Source of the DNA: Acanthosepion pharaonis
Lineage: Eukaryota > Mollusca > Cephalopoda > Sepiida > Sepiidae
Assembly (NCBI GenBank): GCA_903632075.3
Contig: CAHIKZ030001202.1
Span: 1,731,001 to 1,795,000, forward strand
DNA: 64,000 nt
Direction: 5' to 3'
Both the position numbers and the translations under genes were made by a program. This document shows positions 21,880 through 34,166 of this stretch, in pieces (the stretch's first letter is position 1; each line of letters starts with the position of its first letter). The notes beneath the pieces were generated by a model, which worked only from the letters and a program-made list of their open reading frames with translations, searched no databases and had not been told where the DNA came from.

Positions 21880-22220
21880 GTCCTCAAGGACACTACGCAC
21901 TGTGGATGAAGGCGTTGGTTAGATCCAGTGACAGGACCCAAAGAGTGTGAGTTCAATACCCAGTAAAGGTAGTGGAGAACTTGGAGAGGAGAATTAACAG
22001 GAGATAACTGATAACTGACATCCATTAGACATGGCACGTGGAGCTAGAACAGTCTACCCCAGTGAGCGAAATAAAGGGTTCAGTTCGACATTCCAACCAC
22101 CTGAAGAAGGCCGAAGCGTACAACGGCCGAAACGTTGTAATAAATATGGTGACAAAGATGAGGACAATAGTTAGAATAATGTAAATAGTGTATATAATAC
22201 CTCATCACAGAAATATATAG
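21880..22220 (+). mobile_element. Composite SINE-like repeat (family P), fullest copy
   Basis: Head and body: 'ggttagatccagtgacagg' and 'gagttcaatacccagt', which resembles a degenerate Pol III B box. Then 'cattagacatggcacgtgg' and the tail with CTGAAGA (22101-22107), stem GGCC...GGCC, and GAAAC (22129-22133). The end has 'aagatgaggacaatag' and 'acctcatcacagaaatat'. There is no protein-coding potential. The tail motif is shared with PLE-associated repeats. Confidence 0.65.
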
Positions 22221-22407
22221 ACAAGCTCACATAACATAATCCTTCAGTAATGCTCTACCTTATGCAGCACCTGGTCATTGGATAAGAGTGAACATTTCAT
22301 GCGGGTACCACAAGTTTTCCGAGGGTGGAGGACCATTCTATTCGTCGTGTCCTGTTTATCGGTCGACCCTTTGGGTAGCTAACATCATCATCAACAGCAT
22401 CAACATG

Positions 22408-22409
<2 letters not shown>

Positions 22410-22473
<64 letters not shown>

Positions 22474-22528
22474 ATATATATATATATATATATTCAGTTT
22501 CATCAGATTTCGGAAAGTGTTTTGGGCT

Positions 22529-22580
<52 letters not shown>

Positions 22581-22634
22581 AAGAGAGAGAGGGAAAAGAA
22601 ATAAAGAGACAGACAGACAAAGTGAGAGAAAATA

Positions 22635-22680
<46 letters not shown>
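22410..22680. repeat. (TA)n/(CA)n/(GA)n cluster
   Basis: TA at 22410-22440, CA at 22441-22468, then TA tracts at 22473-22493, 22532-22575 and 22638-22679. Confidence 0.9.
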
Positions 22681-22682
<2 letters not shown>

Positions 22683-22689
22683 GGATAAA

Positions 22690-23100
22690 GAACAAATCGG
22701 AAACGTTTCTCAATCTAACATGTTTCACTTTTATTAAAGCTTCATCCAAGAATGAGATATGGAGTAAAAGATGAAAGAAATTCTGCTATTTACACTTTTG
22801 AGTTGTTTGATTTGTATTGGTTAATCAGGTTTCACGTGTATTTGACTTGTTAAAAAAACGTTAATATAATTTATGGCGTCCCGACTTCAAGGAGAAACGA
22901 CGCCTTCTTTCGAAGAAGAAATGAATGGATTCCAAGCTTAACTGAAAAACCGTAAATATATGCATGTATGTAAGTGTAAAATAATGCTAGCTTGTCTAGG
23001 TTGGATTCAGATCACGATATATATACTCGTAAATGTGGATGTGTGTGGTGGGGGTTTAGTAGACATTACGTTTGGTGATTTTTCGCATGTTGATTTTGAA
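22690..23100. other. Unassigned sequence
   Basis: Nothing recognised beyond short AT-rich text. Confidence 0.3.
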
Positions 23101-23134
23101 ATATATATATATATATATATAATATATATATAAC

Positions 23135-23222
<88 letters not shown>
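23101..23222. repeat. (TA)n cluster
   Basis: Three TA blocks joined by short T/A-rich spacers. Confidence 0.9.
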
Positions 23223-23226
<4 letters not shown>

Positions 23227-23259
23227 AACAAATATATATACGACGACCTCTTGAGTAAG

Positions 23260-23860
23260 CGTCTCATATGTCGCCTATCACGGCAAAGCTCTATAAAAAT
23301 CATCTATCAACCCATAATCTACAAGAAGCCGTAAGAAAGATACTAGTCGATCACGCTAGAGTTCTTTGCAAATCAAATTTCCGAAAACACCTTGTTATAA
23401 GAGAGGCCTTGTACATCAAAAAGCTCTCCCCGTCCATCAAATTTACCTTGTTTAACAATAGCAATGGGGTGCTGAAAATCTTTTAAAAATAGAAAGTGAC
23501 CCACTCGAATTCCAGCCATGCCCAACACATGACGGCTCGTGATTAACGCTGCCACTTTAATTCACAAATAAAGCATCTTATACAGGCAAGACATTGAAAT
23601 TAACTACACCAAAAACAAACTCACTTTGGGAATGGCTAAAGAGGTGGCCGAAAGCACTTGGGACAATAGATGATATGAGCAGATTTTGTACTCATTCACT
23701 CCCACCAAACGGTAAAATGTAAGAACGCTAGAAAAACGAAATAAAAAATTAATAAGATTTTCCTTGCCCGTGATATTTAACAAAAGATGTTTAAAAGAAA
23801 GGTTGCTGCCCAAATATACATTAAACATATATATATATATGGTGGGGATGCTTACATACA
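23260..23860 (+). pseudogene. Penelope-like element, C-terminal remnant
   Basis: A plus-strand frame contains HLVIREALYIKKLSPSIKFT and LFNNSNGVLKIF. This matches the end of PLE-type polyproteins after the GIY-YIG endonuclease, where the phrase 'EAL-I----P-LN' is typical. The following 330 bp, with 'gaggtggccgaaagcac', are probably 3' UTR. The catalytic parts are missing. Confidence 0.6.
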
Positions 23861-24089
23861 TTTATGGACCTATTCTGAGCGTCTGGCCGATAAATATTTA
23901 ACGATCCTGTATGTGGTTCTAGCCAAATGATATTGAGTGGTGTATTTAAAAATCGATTTACCCTGCGCTTGAATTATAATTCATTTAATTGTTGAAAGTT
24001 TATATATAAATTACTGATATATGTATATATGTATGTATAATAATTTATAGATATATATAGTCTGAGAATGTTAAGTTTAACGTATTTTG

Positions 24090-24137
24090 AGAGAAAGAAT
24101 CTATCTATCTATCTATCTATATCTATCTATCTATCTA

Positions 24138-24190
<53 letters not shown>
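24090..24190. repeat. (ATCT)n-(TA)n microsatellite
   Basis: ATCT at 24100-24140, then TA to 24189. Confidence 0.9.
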
Positions 24191-24439
24191 GGATGTATAT
24201 CTCTCATTATCGATATAGATATATAGATATAATATAATAATGGACTCTCCCGTCGGTTTCGACGTATGAGGATCTGACAACTTAATTGATTCAGTTATGA
24301 AATTTAAGAAATTTAAGTGTCACTTAAGACCCGCTAGTGATTTACAAAGGAGGCCGCATATGGAGCAAGAGTGAGGATTGTGAGATAAGATCCCTGTTAG
24401 ATTGGCTGACCTATTGGATCTTGCTCTCGTTTCTTGAAG

Positions 24440-24670
24440 ACCATTCAGAAAAGCTGATTGAAAACTGATGAATCCACTAAAATACGTTGATCTAAGCGCT
24501 CGAGGGTGTTATGAAAATATGAATAATATACTTTACACTGTAATCCTTTATATATACAAGTTAAATCAAAGGCCACAAAATGATTTTTACAAGTTTTACT
24601 CGAATTTCCTGTTCCCATATGATTAATGATTATGATCGAACGCTTTCGGTCACTCATTAACCATTATCAA
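24440..24670 (-). repeat. Repeat with CTTGATAATG...CCGAAAGC motif
   Basis: The minus strand reads CTTGATAATGG, a short stem, then CCGAAAGCG (24625-24670), followed by AT-rich text. The same order is seen at 42940-43060 and 53240-53345 (both minus). The layout resembles the PLE-associated motif, with a different core. Confidence 0.45.
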
Positions 24671-25292
24671 GTTCTGTGAAATAGTTGTTTCTTTCTTAAT
24701 ATTCAAATTTTAATGTCGGCCTTTCGGCGATTGCACATGATGATGACGTCACAGGTGTAGCAACATTCAACGCCATGTTCTCTAGGCAATGTTCTGATTT
24801 CGTGAAGCTGTTTTCTAGTGTCGATCAGCATTAAATGAACGGGAAATAAATCTAAAGTTTAATTTATCCAGTAATTAAAGGCATAGATACAGGCTTATGT
24901 GACATCATGGCCTCGTTTCGTGAGCGAGGGTTAAGAATTGTAAGAATTGAATTAAGGTTTGTAGATAGGCGGCGAACCGAAAAAGTACAGGCAAATTTGT
25001 TTTTTTTTTGTTTTTTTGTCTGTTTTTTTTTTTCCAGAGATGTTGTTGCCAGAGAAAATCATGCAGACGGAAGGAAGCACATATTTTTATGGTGTTGCCC
25101 ACTTTTCTTCGACTCTAGTACTGAAGTTCGTTCCAGAAAGCCGTACATATTTCGCTGTCGGTATCCTCAGTACGGTTATTGACATTAGTTGACTTAAAAG
25201 AGGCTGAGCAGTTTAGTTATATTCATTTTTGTATCTTTTTTTCAGGCGTCTTTGCAACTATCTGCTCCGGTTAAGAAGACAACACACACACA

Positions 25293-25296
<4 letters not shown>

Positions 25297-25379
<83 letters not shown>

Positions 25380-25402
25380 GTATTAGAGAGAGAGAGAGAG
25401 AG
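25297..25402. repeat. (TA)n-(GTAT)n-(GA)n microsatellite
   Basis: TA at 25297-25367, short GTAT units, GA at 25386-25402. Confidence 0.9.
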
Positions 25403-25539
25403 AAAGTGAAAGTGAAACATATATAGAGCGAGTAAGTGTAAATATTAGAAGTAAAACTATGGCGACTGTCAATTTCAGGGTTAAATACAGTATTCAGACC
25501 AAAATTCAATACGATTATCATCTTATATATAAAAGTTTA

Positions 25540-25635
25540 CATTTGACCACAATATACACTTTTATATTTACATACGCTCAATACGTGATATTGAGCTTTT
25601 TACCCATAAATATAGCACACCTTAAAACTATATTT

Positions 25636-25692
<57 letters not shown>
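25540..25692 (-). repeat. TLR repeat, inverted copy plus (TA)n
   Basis: Reverse complement of the TLR left end, with 'cttttatatttacatacgct' and 'taaatatagcacacctt', then TA at 25640-25692. The TA tract is again on the outer, left-end side. Confidence 0.6.
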
Positions 25693-25693
<1 letters not shown>

Positions 25694-25792
25694 TCTGTGT
25701 GTGTGTGGGTAAACATGCAGAAATATATTCTTCATAATCCCTGCACTTCAAGTGACATACCTATGGTTTCAGTAAGGTACGGATTTTAAGGG

Positions 25793-25798
<6 letters not shown>

Positions 25799-25860
<62 letters not shown>

Positions 25861-25861
25861 A

Positions 25862-25925
<64 letters not shown>

Positions 25926-25955
25926 GTAACACACACACATATATATATATATATT
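25799..25955. repeat. (TA)n, (GT)n, (CATA)n cluster
   Basis: TA at 25799-25838, GT at 25839-25860, CATA at 25864-25891, then TA with CA interruptions. Confidence 0.9.
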
Positions 25956-26101
25956 CTATTTATACGTTATTTTAAAATATCTGTCGGATTTAATCCATTA
26001 TAGATAATATATTGTCGTTAGGTTACGTTTCGGAGCAGAAATTTATTATCGAGGAAGGTGGTCGAATGTGTGTCTTAATTTGACCTTTGCTAAACCGGAA
26101 A

Positions 26102-26335
26102 CCCTCTGTGACTGAATCGGTTAAAAGCACGTCAGGCTAAATGACAATTCTGTATAAGATACAGGTTCGATACCTGTCAAATTTTCCGCGAAATTTATCG
26201 AATATTCAGGCCGGCAAATGTAATTAATACTGTTTAATTAAAAACAGAGCATTTACTTAAATAATTAAAAAATAACGTATAAACAAGAAATATATTAAAA
26301 TATATCTCGATTTAATACATTGCATATAATATATA
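26102..26335 (+). mobile_element. tRNA-derived SINE family A
   Basis: The head has 'ggttaaaagcacgtcagg' (D and anticodon region) and B box GGTTCGATACC (26164-26174). The tail has 'caggccgg', 'gtaattaatactgttta', 'cagagcatttacttaaat' and 'aacgtataaac'. This tail is shared with all family A copies. Confidence 0.75.
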
Positions 26336-26689
26336 TATGTTGTCTTCTCAGAAAAGAGATTAAATATGTTTAGAGAAATAATATCCGCTTATGAATAAAA
26401 CCCTTAATTCACCATAAATTCCCCTGCGTTTCGGAATAAAATTAGAAGATTCTGGATTTCGACCTACAGCAAAAGATGCGCATTTCTTAAATCGGTAAAT
26501 CCAACCTTAGTTAGCTCTGAAACCTCTGGCTAAACTCTAAAGCGCCCTTTGTCTGACGGCATTTTCGACAGAAGCAGATTCGAACCTGGCTGGAAGGCAA
26601 ATTTTACTTTTTTTTAAGACTCAAATGCACAGGCCAGTAGACCTAAATGTATACTACTTAAAAACAGGGATATAGTCACAAACGCTTAT

Positions 26690-26935
26690 GGCAACGAAAT
26701 ATTGTGGAATTCTCTTTCGATTCCACGCATTCCAGCCAACTTTAATCTGCAAAAGTTTAAATGCAATATCAATCACTATCTACTGTCATCCTGATTACTC
26801 TTTACTCTTCTCGCTCATTATTGATGTTTCTGTTCCTATTTCTTCCACGCCATGTTACCCCTTGTATCTTAGGGACTTTATTGCCTTGCATGGGATCATG
26901 CCGATTTTTTAAAAAAAATATAACGTTTTCACTAT
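26690..26935 (+). pseudogene. Jockey/CR1-like LINE, extreme 3' end
   Basis: A shifted plus-strand frame gives LWNSLSIPRIPANFNLQKFK and CNINHYLLSS, followed by 3' UTR. This is the same terminal block as in the minus-strand LINE tails. The copy is heavily 5'-truncated. Confidence 0.6.
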
Positions 26936-26939
26936 TTAA

Positions 26940-27580
26940 CTAATGAGAAATGTTCAACTCTCTTACGCAAATATAACACGCAATTTTTACCAAACCCAAA
27001 TAAAAATCCATCTTTTCTTAAATCAATGGTTCAACACGGATCAAGTTGAATCAATCAAATAATATAAAAAAGGTTTTTTGCATAGATTTTATATCAATTT
27101 TAAGTTGTTTTTTTTCAATGCATTTCATTTTATAGGGTATCAACTTATTTATCTGTCCATTATAAAACCCCTAGGCAGTAAGCAGTCAGTCAAGTTTGTA
27201 AGAAAACTTCAACCAAAAGAAATATTATGAGAAAGCCGGAATTAATTTAGTGCCTATATGTGTCATCTTTGCTTTATAAACAGCGAAATTAATTTCTACT
27301 TTTCTAGATATAGAAAGGCTTCACCCAGAAAATGTTAAAACAATTTTGTCTTTAAAGAGCGTTGCCAGATGAAAAAGACGATACAGGTTCGTTTTCCGTT
27401 GGAAACAACCTTTTGATTAATAAGATTTTAGAGCTCAAAGCCAGTGAAATTGTAAATTTCATTGTTTAGAAAATTTGCATTTCTATGCAAACATGTGTAT
27501 CCACTTAATGGAACGTGAAATTTTATACTAATAGGAAACAATTTCAAGTTAATTTGACAGCAATATATGTAACATTATAT
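26940..27580. other. Unassigned AT-rich sequence
   Basis: No motif, repeat partner or coding signal was recognised. Confidence 0.3.
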
Positions 27581-27965
<385 letters not shown>

Positions 27966-28039
27966 AAAGATATATTTTGTGTTTTTTTTTCATTTGTGCA
28001 TATTTAACTGCTGTTTGATTTGTAATTTATATTTTCCTT

Positions 28040-28470
28040 TCTTTCATGTACGAGGTCTGATCAAAATTTATCGAGACTGCTGCTATAAAAAGAAAACTAT
28101 AGTACATATCAGTCCGGCATTTAATCTCCTTTGAAATAGTCCTCTTCTGAAGCTATACACCTTATCCAGCGTCGTTTTCATTGGGGGAAGCATTCATGGA
28201 ACTCTTTTTTTTAGGGAAGCAAACAGCTTCCTTCTCGCATTCTCTTGGATTGCCTCAATTTCTTGAAATATTTTCTCTTTTAAGTGCGATTTGATTTTTG
28301 AAGAGGGAAGAAGTCTCAAGTGGTGAGATCTGGTTTTCAAACTTGGGGAATCTTGTCCTTAGCCTAAAACTGTTGCACAAGCCATGGTTACTGATGGAAT
28401 CTCTGTGATGTGGTGTGGTGAAACAACCACACTCTACACACTTTCCTTCCAAGCACTGATGGAGAATGCT
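28040..28470 (-). pseudogene. mariner transposase 3' remnant
   Basis: Shifted minus-strand frames give WSVVVSPHHITEIPSVT, LKEKIFQEIEAIQENARRKL, MLPPMKTTLDKVYSFRRGLF. This fits the last third of mariner transposases (after the third catalytic acidic residue, -EAI-E---K-L---P--). The left border at 28049 reads 'acgaggtctgatc', like a mariner terminus. Stops and frameshifts make it inactive. Confidence 0.65.
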
Positions 28471-28605
28471 ACAATTTAGGGTGCATGCGATAAAGAGTTT
28501 TAAGTCAATCTATGCCAAGCAGTTACCCTCGGCGGTGTTTGGATTAGCTACCATAGCAACAGTCCCGAACCTTTTTATCTGACGTCGTATATGGAACCTT
28601 AACTG

Positions 28606-28606
<1 letters not shown>

Positions 28607-28642
<36 letters not shown>
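28607..28642. repeat. (TA)n microsatellite
   Basis: TA tract directly beside a PLE terminus. Confidence 0.95.
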
Positions 28643-28647
<5 letters not shown>

Positions 28648-28687
28648 AAAATTAATAACAAAGTGGGAAAATGTTTTTGTGTGTCGC

Positions 28688-28712
28688 GTTTCGTCCTTTA
28701 GGACTTCATCAG
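28688..28712 (-). ncRNA. Hammerhead-ribozyme-like motif
   Basis: The minus strand reads CTGATGA, A, GTCC, TAAA, GGAC, GAAAC. C3-A9 and G12-A14 of the hammerhead core and a 4-bp stem II are present. The extra A before stem II is non-canonical, and I could not place a cleavage triplet or convincing stems I and III, so catalysis is doubtful. PLEs of other animals are known to carry hammerhead motifs. Confidence 0.4.
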
Positions 28713-28904
28713 ATCAAAGTGATGCTTGTTTTGATGTAGCTACACGTACTTACGAGCGGGGTGGGGCACTGAAACTTAATTTTTTCATATGTGTTTGGGT
28801 ATATAGTTTAGCTAATTTCATTATTTTTTGTGGAGGTAGGGCTCATATTTATATTGTGATAATAGAAAATCTGCCGATATCTGTCTATATTTTTGAGATG
28901 AAGT

Positions 28905-29125
28905 ATTATGTACACTATTTACATTATTCGGACTATTGTCCTCATCTTTGTTCTTCCAACTGAACCCTTTATCCATTAGACATGGCACGTGGAAGTAGGA
29001 ACAGTCTACCCCAGCGAGCAAAATAAAGGGTTCAGTTCGACATTCCAACCACCTGAAGAAGGCGGGAGCGTACAATGGCCGAAACGTTGTGATAAATATG
29101 GCAACAAAGATGAAGACAATAGTAT
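28905..29125 (+). mobile_element. Composite SINE-like repeat (family P)
   Basis: A short inverted tail piece (28905-28965) is followed by a plus-oriented copy with 'cattagacatggcacgtgg' and CTGAAGA (29053-29059) ... GAAAC (29081-29085). It lies inside the PLE remnant and so appears younger. Confidence 0.65.
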
Positions 29126-29179
29126 GAATAATGTAAAATCTGCCACGATATGTGAAATGTTGTAAGAAACTGAACTTTA

Positions 29180-29475
29180 CTTGGTTGTCTAACGATTAAA
29201 ACAATTTCTATACACTTACGTCTTATTAAATTCCTTTCTTCTTTAATTAAAGTAGCATTTTTTAATCGAAATTATGACCAGACTCATGACAGCAAGCAAC
29301 TTATTCATTCAGTTTGTTGTTTTATTAAATATCTATTTTGTGATATGATATTTTATTTGAATTCCATGGGGTTTCTCCTATGTATTCCTTGCGGCAATTA
29401 TTACAGGTGACATAGTAAATCCATTTTCAAGTTTTAGCTTATAATTATTTTGTTTTGTGTTAAGTCTTTTATTGT
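29180..29475 (-). pseudogene. GIY-YIG endonuclease remnant of a PLE
   Basis: Minus-strand text: LNTKQNNYKLKLENGF, then after a frameshift CNNCRKEYIGET (29390-29425), and further on CHESGHNFD. C-x2-C-x3-YIGET followed by H-x-x-GHNF is the PLE/UvrC-type endonuclease layout. A homologous plus-strand copy is at 54680-55070. It carries several stops. Confidence 0.65.
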
Positions 29476-29489
29476 TCTTGAAGCATTTT

Positions 29490-29700
29490 TTAATCGGGTT
29501 CACCCCATTCAAATCAGTAAAGCCACAGAGACACAAGAGATTGCTGGGTCTGGAAGAGTTAGAAGCAGAAAAATTGTTAAGGATCGAAAACAGAAAAAGA
29601 GTAATTGCGAGGAAAGTAGATAACGATTGACCCTGCATTTACATTTTTGTAGATTAAAGTTGGCTGGAAAGCATGGAGATTAAAGTTGGCTTTTTATAAC
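29490..29700 (-). repeat. Jockey/CR1-like LINE 3' UTR fragment
   Basis: It shares 'agtaaagccac...agac', 'acaagagattgctggg' and 'gataacgattgac' with the ends of the LINE copies at 1745 and 8885. Confidence 0.55.
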
Positions 29701-30099
29701 AAATTTTATGTTAAGCTTGGATAAATTGTTTTCAATTGTAAATGTAAATTTAATACAGGTGGTAGGATAATATGTTTTGATTTGTTGAGATTATCAGAAT
29801 GTTTTTACGAACTTTATATTTTACGAGGCTTTTGTTTCGCGTTGATTACGAAATCATTAGGATATAGGACGAAACGTATCACAAGAAAATTATTTTCCAC
29901 TTTGTCATTAATTTTCCTAACATTATTTTAGTATATAAAAATTTATACATAATTTCCCCACCCCCATATATATATATTATACCAGCTACGTACATTAATT
30001 CATAGAATTTTTTTCAAAATTGAAGTGTCTATATATATAAATGCATATATCTGCACTGGGAGGCACTTTTTTTTAAAATGTGTAACCGACATTGATTAT

Positions 30100-30355
30100 G
30101 CAGAAGGCGATTTATCACTCTTTTTTCTATATATTTCTCTCTCACTCTTTTTCTTTCTTTCTTCTTTTTCTATCTCTCTCTTTCTCTTTCTCACTTTTCT
30201 CTCTCTTTTTCTCTCTCTTTCTTCCTATCATTTTCTCTTTCTCATTCTCTCTCTCTTCATCTTTCTCTTTCTCTCTCACTTTCTCGCTCTCTCTCTCTCT
30301 TTTTCTCGATTTTCTCTCTCATATTTCATTTCTCCTTTCTCTCTCTTTATCACAC

Positions 30356-30395
<40 letters not shown>

Positions 30396-30625
30396 TTACA
30401 CTCTTTCCCTCTCTCTTTTTCTCTCTCTCTCTTTTTCTATGTCTTTCTCACACTCTCTTTTTTTCTCTTTCTCTATGTTTCTGCCGTTCTTTTCCTTTTA
30501 CTCTCTATCTTTTTTTTCTTTCTCTGTTTCTCGCATTGTCTCTATCTTTCACTCTACCTTTACTCTTTCTCTTTCATTTTTGCTCTATTTCTCTCCTACT
30601 TTCTTTTTCTTTTTCTTTCAATTCA
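30100..30625. repeat. Polypyrimidine low-complexity tract
   Basis: About 500 bp of C/T with pure TTTC blocks (30361-30390). Two 200-codon frames of Phe/Ser/Leu cross it and are artefacts of composition. Confidence 0.85.
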
Positions 30626-30719
30626 TGTCATATTAAATTCAGACATTATTTTTCGACTTTTTTATTTGACGGTCTCTCATTCCCGAAGTTAAAAAAAAAA
30701 GAAGGAAAGAAAACTTTCA

Positions 30720-30981
30720 TTTGAGAGAATGCATGCGCATGCGCATTCAAAAATCGCTGAAGCATAACTCACAGATCTGAAAAAAAATGGCATCAAATCT
30801 ATGTTCTTTGGAGTCATTAAGTGAAACTCTTATATTTAGTCTTTTACTTTCATGCTAAAATGCCGAGCGAGCGGCTTGATGAAGTTCATTCTTGTTTCAT
30901 ATCGTTGTTTCTCATCGTATGCAAATGATCATACGATCTTCTACAGAACTTTATTAATTATATCAAGACGGACACATTAAA

Positions 30982-31012
<31 letters not shown>

Positions 31013-32190
31013 AACAGTGGACGAAGAGTAAAGTTAATAACCTAAGTTACCGTCAAGATGTGAATCGAAACAATAAACAAGGAATAACATTAAAATAGAG
31101 ACCAACCGGTTTTCGACCATCCCTCTTCGCAACCAATCGATATTGCGATCTGTTTGTAAAGATGTTCTGCTCCCACATCATTTAAGCTTAGCTATTATAA
31201 ATGTCATTGTGAAGCTGAATATATAGGTGGAACTAACTAAATGTTGGAGATTAGAACTAGGCAAAATTAAAGAAAATTTGGAGACTAGAACTAGAATTTG
31301 GAGAACTAGGCAAAATTAAAGAAAATTTGGAGACTAGAATAGCTCAGCACATGTCGTGGGAGATGCGAACTAAAATTGTTGACATGTGAGAAATGATATT
31401 TGGCATAAGCTAACCAATGCATTAGGTTCAAAGATTGCCGAAATCTTAATAAATAATCCAGTGTTTTCTGTGTCGCTTACCAGTGATCCCTTTACTATAA
31501 TTAAGGTAGCACGCATTCTGATTGCCACTTAAAGATATTAGAGATATCATACATTAAATCTAGGCAGCTTTCTCTATGCAGGCAGAAGGAATGGCTGCTG
31601 GGCCTTAATATAATCGGTGTTCTGATTCACTGACTGTTTATAATTTATTTATTTTTATTTTATTTTTGTTTTGTAAACTTTGTTCACACAATTTACACGT
31701 TTGTCTTCGATTGGCGCGGAAAATCAAGGATTGAAAACTGGTTAGCCTGTTTTTTGTTGTTTTCTTTTTTGCTCTTTATTCTTGTTTTTCTTTCGATTCG
31801 CCACTTTCCGCTAGTTTATTTTATTACCATTGCTTTCCTTCGCTTTGTCTTTTTTTAAACCACAATTTTAATATGTCCGTTCTTATAGCATTGACTATAC
31901 GACCATTAAATGTTCATCATTCAGAATCTACTTTCAAAGCCGCAAATAAAGCTGCAGAAAGTTTTATAGTCCATCAAAATCAGCCCTTTGTGTATAAATA
32001 AATATTCAGCAGTTAAATGGTTCACCAGTTATCTTACGCAAGTATATAATTTACATGACCACTATACGGTGACGCTCATTGGGGATAGAATTCACTATCA
32101 GCGAAATGAACTTGTGGAATATAACTTCGCCGCAGGCGACTAATAATTAAGTTACACCTGCACAAAATTATTTACTGGTTTATTAATACC
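30720..32190. other. Unassigned sequence
   Basis: It contains a short TA tract (30985-31012) and an imperfect internal duplication at 31255-31340 ('ggagactagaa', 'ggcaaaattaaagaaaattt' twice). No coding signal was seen. Confidence 0.4.
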
Positions 32191-32199
32191 TACCGACTA

Positions 32200-32310
32200 T
32201 TGTTTAAATCCATAGCAATACATGTAGGCCTTAAAAATGACGGCAAATTATGACAAGTCGATACAACCCTTAATGAAGTTGATGAATATTTGATTAACAA
32301 ACAAAAAAGA
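32200..32310 (+). repeat. Interspersed repeat, copy 1
   Basis: It matches 32835-32940: 'atagcaatacatgtaggc'/'atagctgtacatataggc', then 'aattatgacaagtcgatac' and 'tgattaacaaacaaaa'. Function unknown. Confidence 0.55.
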
Positions 32311-32554
32311 AGTTGATGTTTTAAGGTCCATTCATAGCAAGTATTAGAAAAATCAATTATGATTTTCTCTTTATTATTTACCATTAATTACGTAGTTTCG
32401 TGATTACTTTCGTCTTTACTGTTGGCAAGGAGAATTATATTGAAAGTGGAAGAGTGGATGCAATACGCATAAGTAAATGGAGATATATCTATTTGGTAGA
32501 TATAGAATAGTTGACTGCTCTTGGGTTTTAGCAAAAACCGGATTAGTCAGTCGG

Positions 32555-32558
<4 letters not shown>

Positions 32559-32610
<52 letters not shown>
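32559..32610. repeat. (TA)n microsatellite
   Basis: TA tract. Confidence 0.95.
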
Positions 32611-32614
<4 letters not shown>

Positions 32615-32704
32615 TCTCTGTACTGAACACTGTCGAAAGGTGAGTTCTTGTCTCATTTTTCAGGCTTTGTTTTTTATCCTTAACATTTCATTTGGAGTTA
32701 TTTT

Positions 32705-32935
32705 ATATTGCAATTTACTAAGCGTGGCTTAGATGTGGCACAAGACCAAAACTATGGAGCACTCAGTAAGGACCAAACTCCCTACTTAGACGCAATTGAT
32801 TTTGCGATAAAAGCTTGCATCATGTTGAGATTTCAGTCAATAGCTGTACATATAGGCATAAAATGGTGCCAAATTGTGACAAGGCGATACTACCCTCACT
32901 GCAGCTGGTGAATAGTTGATTAACAGACAAAATAG

Positions 32936-32940
<5 letters not shown>
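32705..32940 (-). mobile_element. tRNA-derived SINE family C plus repeat copy 2
   Basis: 'aagcgtggcttagatgtggc' and 'acaagaccaaaactatgg' match the reverse complement of the SINE at 60330-60440. The rest (32835-32940) is the second copy of the repeat at 32200. Confidence 0.5.
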
Positions 32941-33010
<70 letters not shown>

Positions 33011-33264
33011 ATGTGCGACTGTGCGTGTATGTGTGAAAATACAATAGAGAGCTAAGTTTATAGAGAGAAATATGATTGATACAAAACTTAATTATACAAG
33101 ATAGTACACCATACTTTATACAAGAGATAGTAATGCATTTTCCTGTATATTGGACGTATGAAGCAGATAGATAGATAGATAGATAGATAGATACTTACAT
33201 AACTAGGCAATTAGATAAATACTGACAAATTTATATGTATAAGAACATGAACACAAACACACAC

Positions 33265-33317
<53 letters not shown>
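32939..33317. repeat. (TA)n, (GT)n, (GATA)n cluster
   Basis: TA at 32939-32970, GT at 32971-33008, GATA at 33168-33193, TA at 33268-33317, with unique spacers. Confidence 0.9.
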
Positions 33318-33320
<3 letters not shown>

Positions 33321-33416
33321 AAACTGAGGTAGACAGGTAGATATCAAGTGCTAAGGAATCGAACAGGAAGAGAATGAAAAAGAAATATCAACAGGATAAG
33401 CTAGAGATGACTAAAT

Positions 33417-33640
<224 letters not shown>

Positions 33641-33936
33641 ATGTCTGTGTGCGTGGTCTCAAAATGCACTGACCGATTGATACCAGTAGGCGCACATACA
33701 TACTAGGATATACATATAAGTGTAGTAATACATTCTTTATGATGTGTCTGAGTGAAGTCATATATGTTTTCCTGTGTGTATGTGTGTGTGGGAGCATGTG
33801 CAGTCGTTTTTATGTATAGAATATACATATCTTGTTTTAATATAAAATATTATTTGATAATATAGCAACTTTATATTTTTGAAATTAATGTTATCATTGT
33901 AATATCATTTTTAATATTAATGAATAATAATAATAA

Positions 33937-33963
33937 TTCTTCTATTATTATTATTATTATTAT
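33937..33963. repeat. (TTA)n microsatellite
   Basis: Nine trinucleotide units downstream of the gene. Confidence 0.9.
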
Positions 33964-34092
33964 TACATTTTTACATTCCATGCCATCATGGCATGTAATC
34001 AGTCTTCTTTAATAATTTAATTAATCGATCTGTATTCATAATATTTTCAAAATACAAAATAGTCTTTTCGACTCTTATACGAGCTCTCTCTG

Positions 34093-34098
34093 TTTATT
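34093..34098 (-). promoter_or_regulatory. Candidate poly(A) signal AATAAA
   Basis: AATAAA on the minus strand, about 70 bases past the stop codon of the 754-codon gene. The distance suits an mRNA 3' end with a short 3' UTR. Confidence 0.55.
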
Positions 34099-34166
34099 TT
34101 TCTCTTATTTTGCAGAAGTTATCTCCCCTATTTTTTAATTACATTTACATGTATTTCTTTCCGCTA

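Larger units (their letters stand above)
28643..29940 (-). mobile_element. Penelope-like element with inverted terminal segments
   Basis: The left end 28643-28712 and right end 29840-29940 are inverted relatives (both contain a form of 'tttccacttttgt', 'ttaattttcc' and 'gacgaaac'). Between them lie a GIY-YIG remnant (29180-29475, minus), a LINE tail (29490-29700) and a family P SINE-like insertion (28905-29125). The left end, read on the minus strand, holds a hammerhead-like core CTGATGA-A-GTCC-TAAA-GGAC-GAAAC (28688-28712). Inverted or tandem terminal repeats are typical of PLEs. No reverse transcriptase is left. Confidence 0.6.

Noticed and set aside
28688..28712. An active hammerhead ribozyme
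   Set aside because: An extra A interrupts the core-stem II junction, and no cleavage triplet with closing stems could be placed. Kept only as hammerhead-like.
30025..30724. Two frames of about 200 codons rich in Phe, Ser and Leu
   Set aside because: They follow the polypyrimidine tract, with no start context, domain or splice support.
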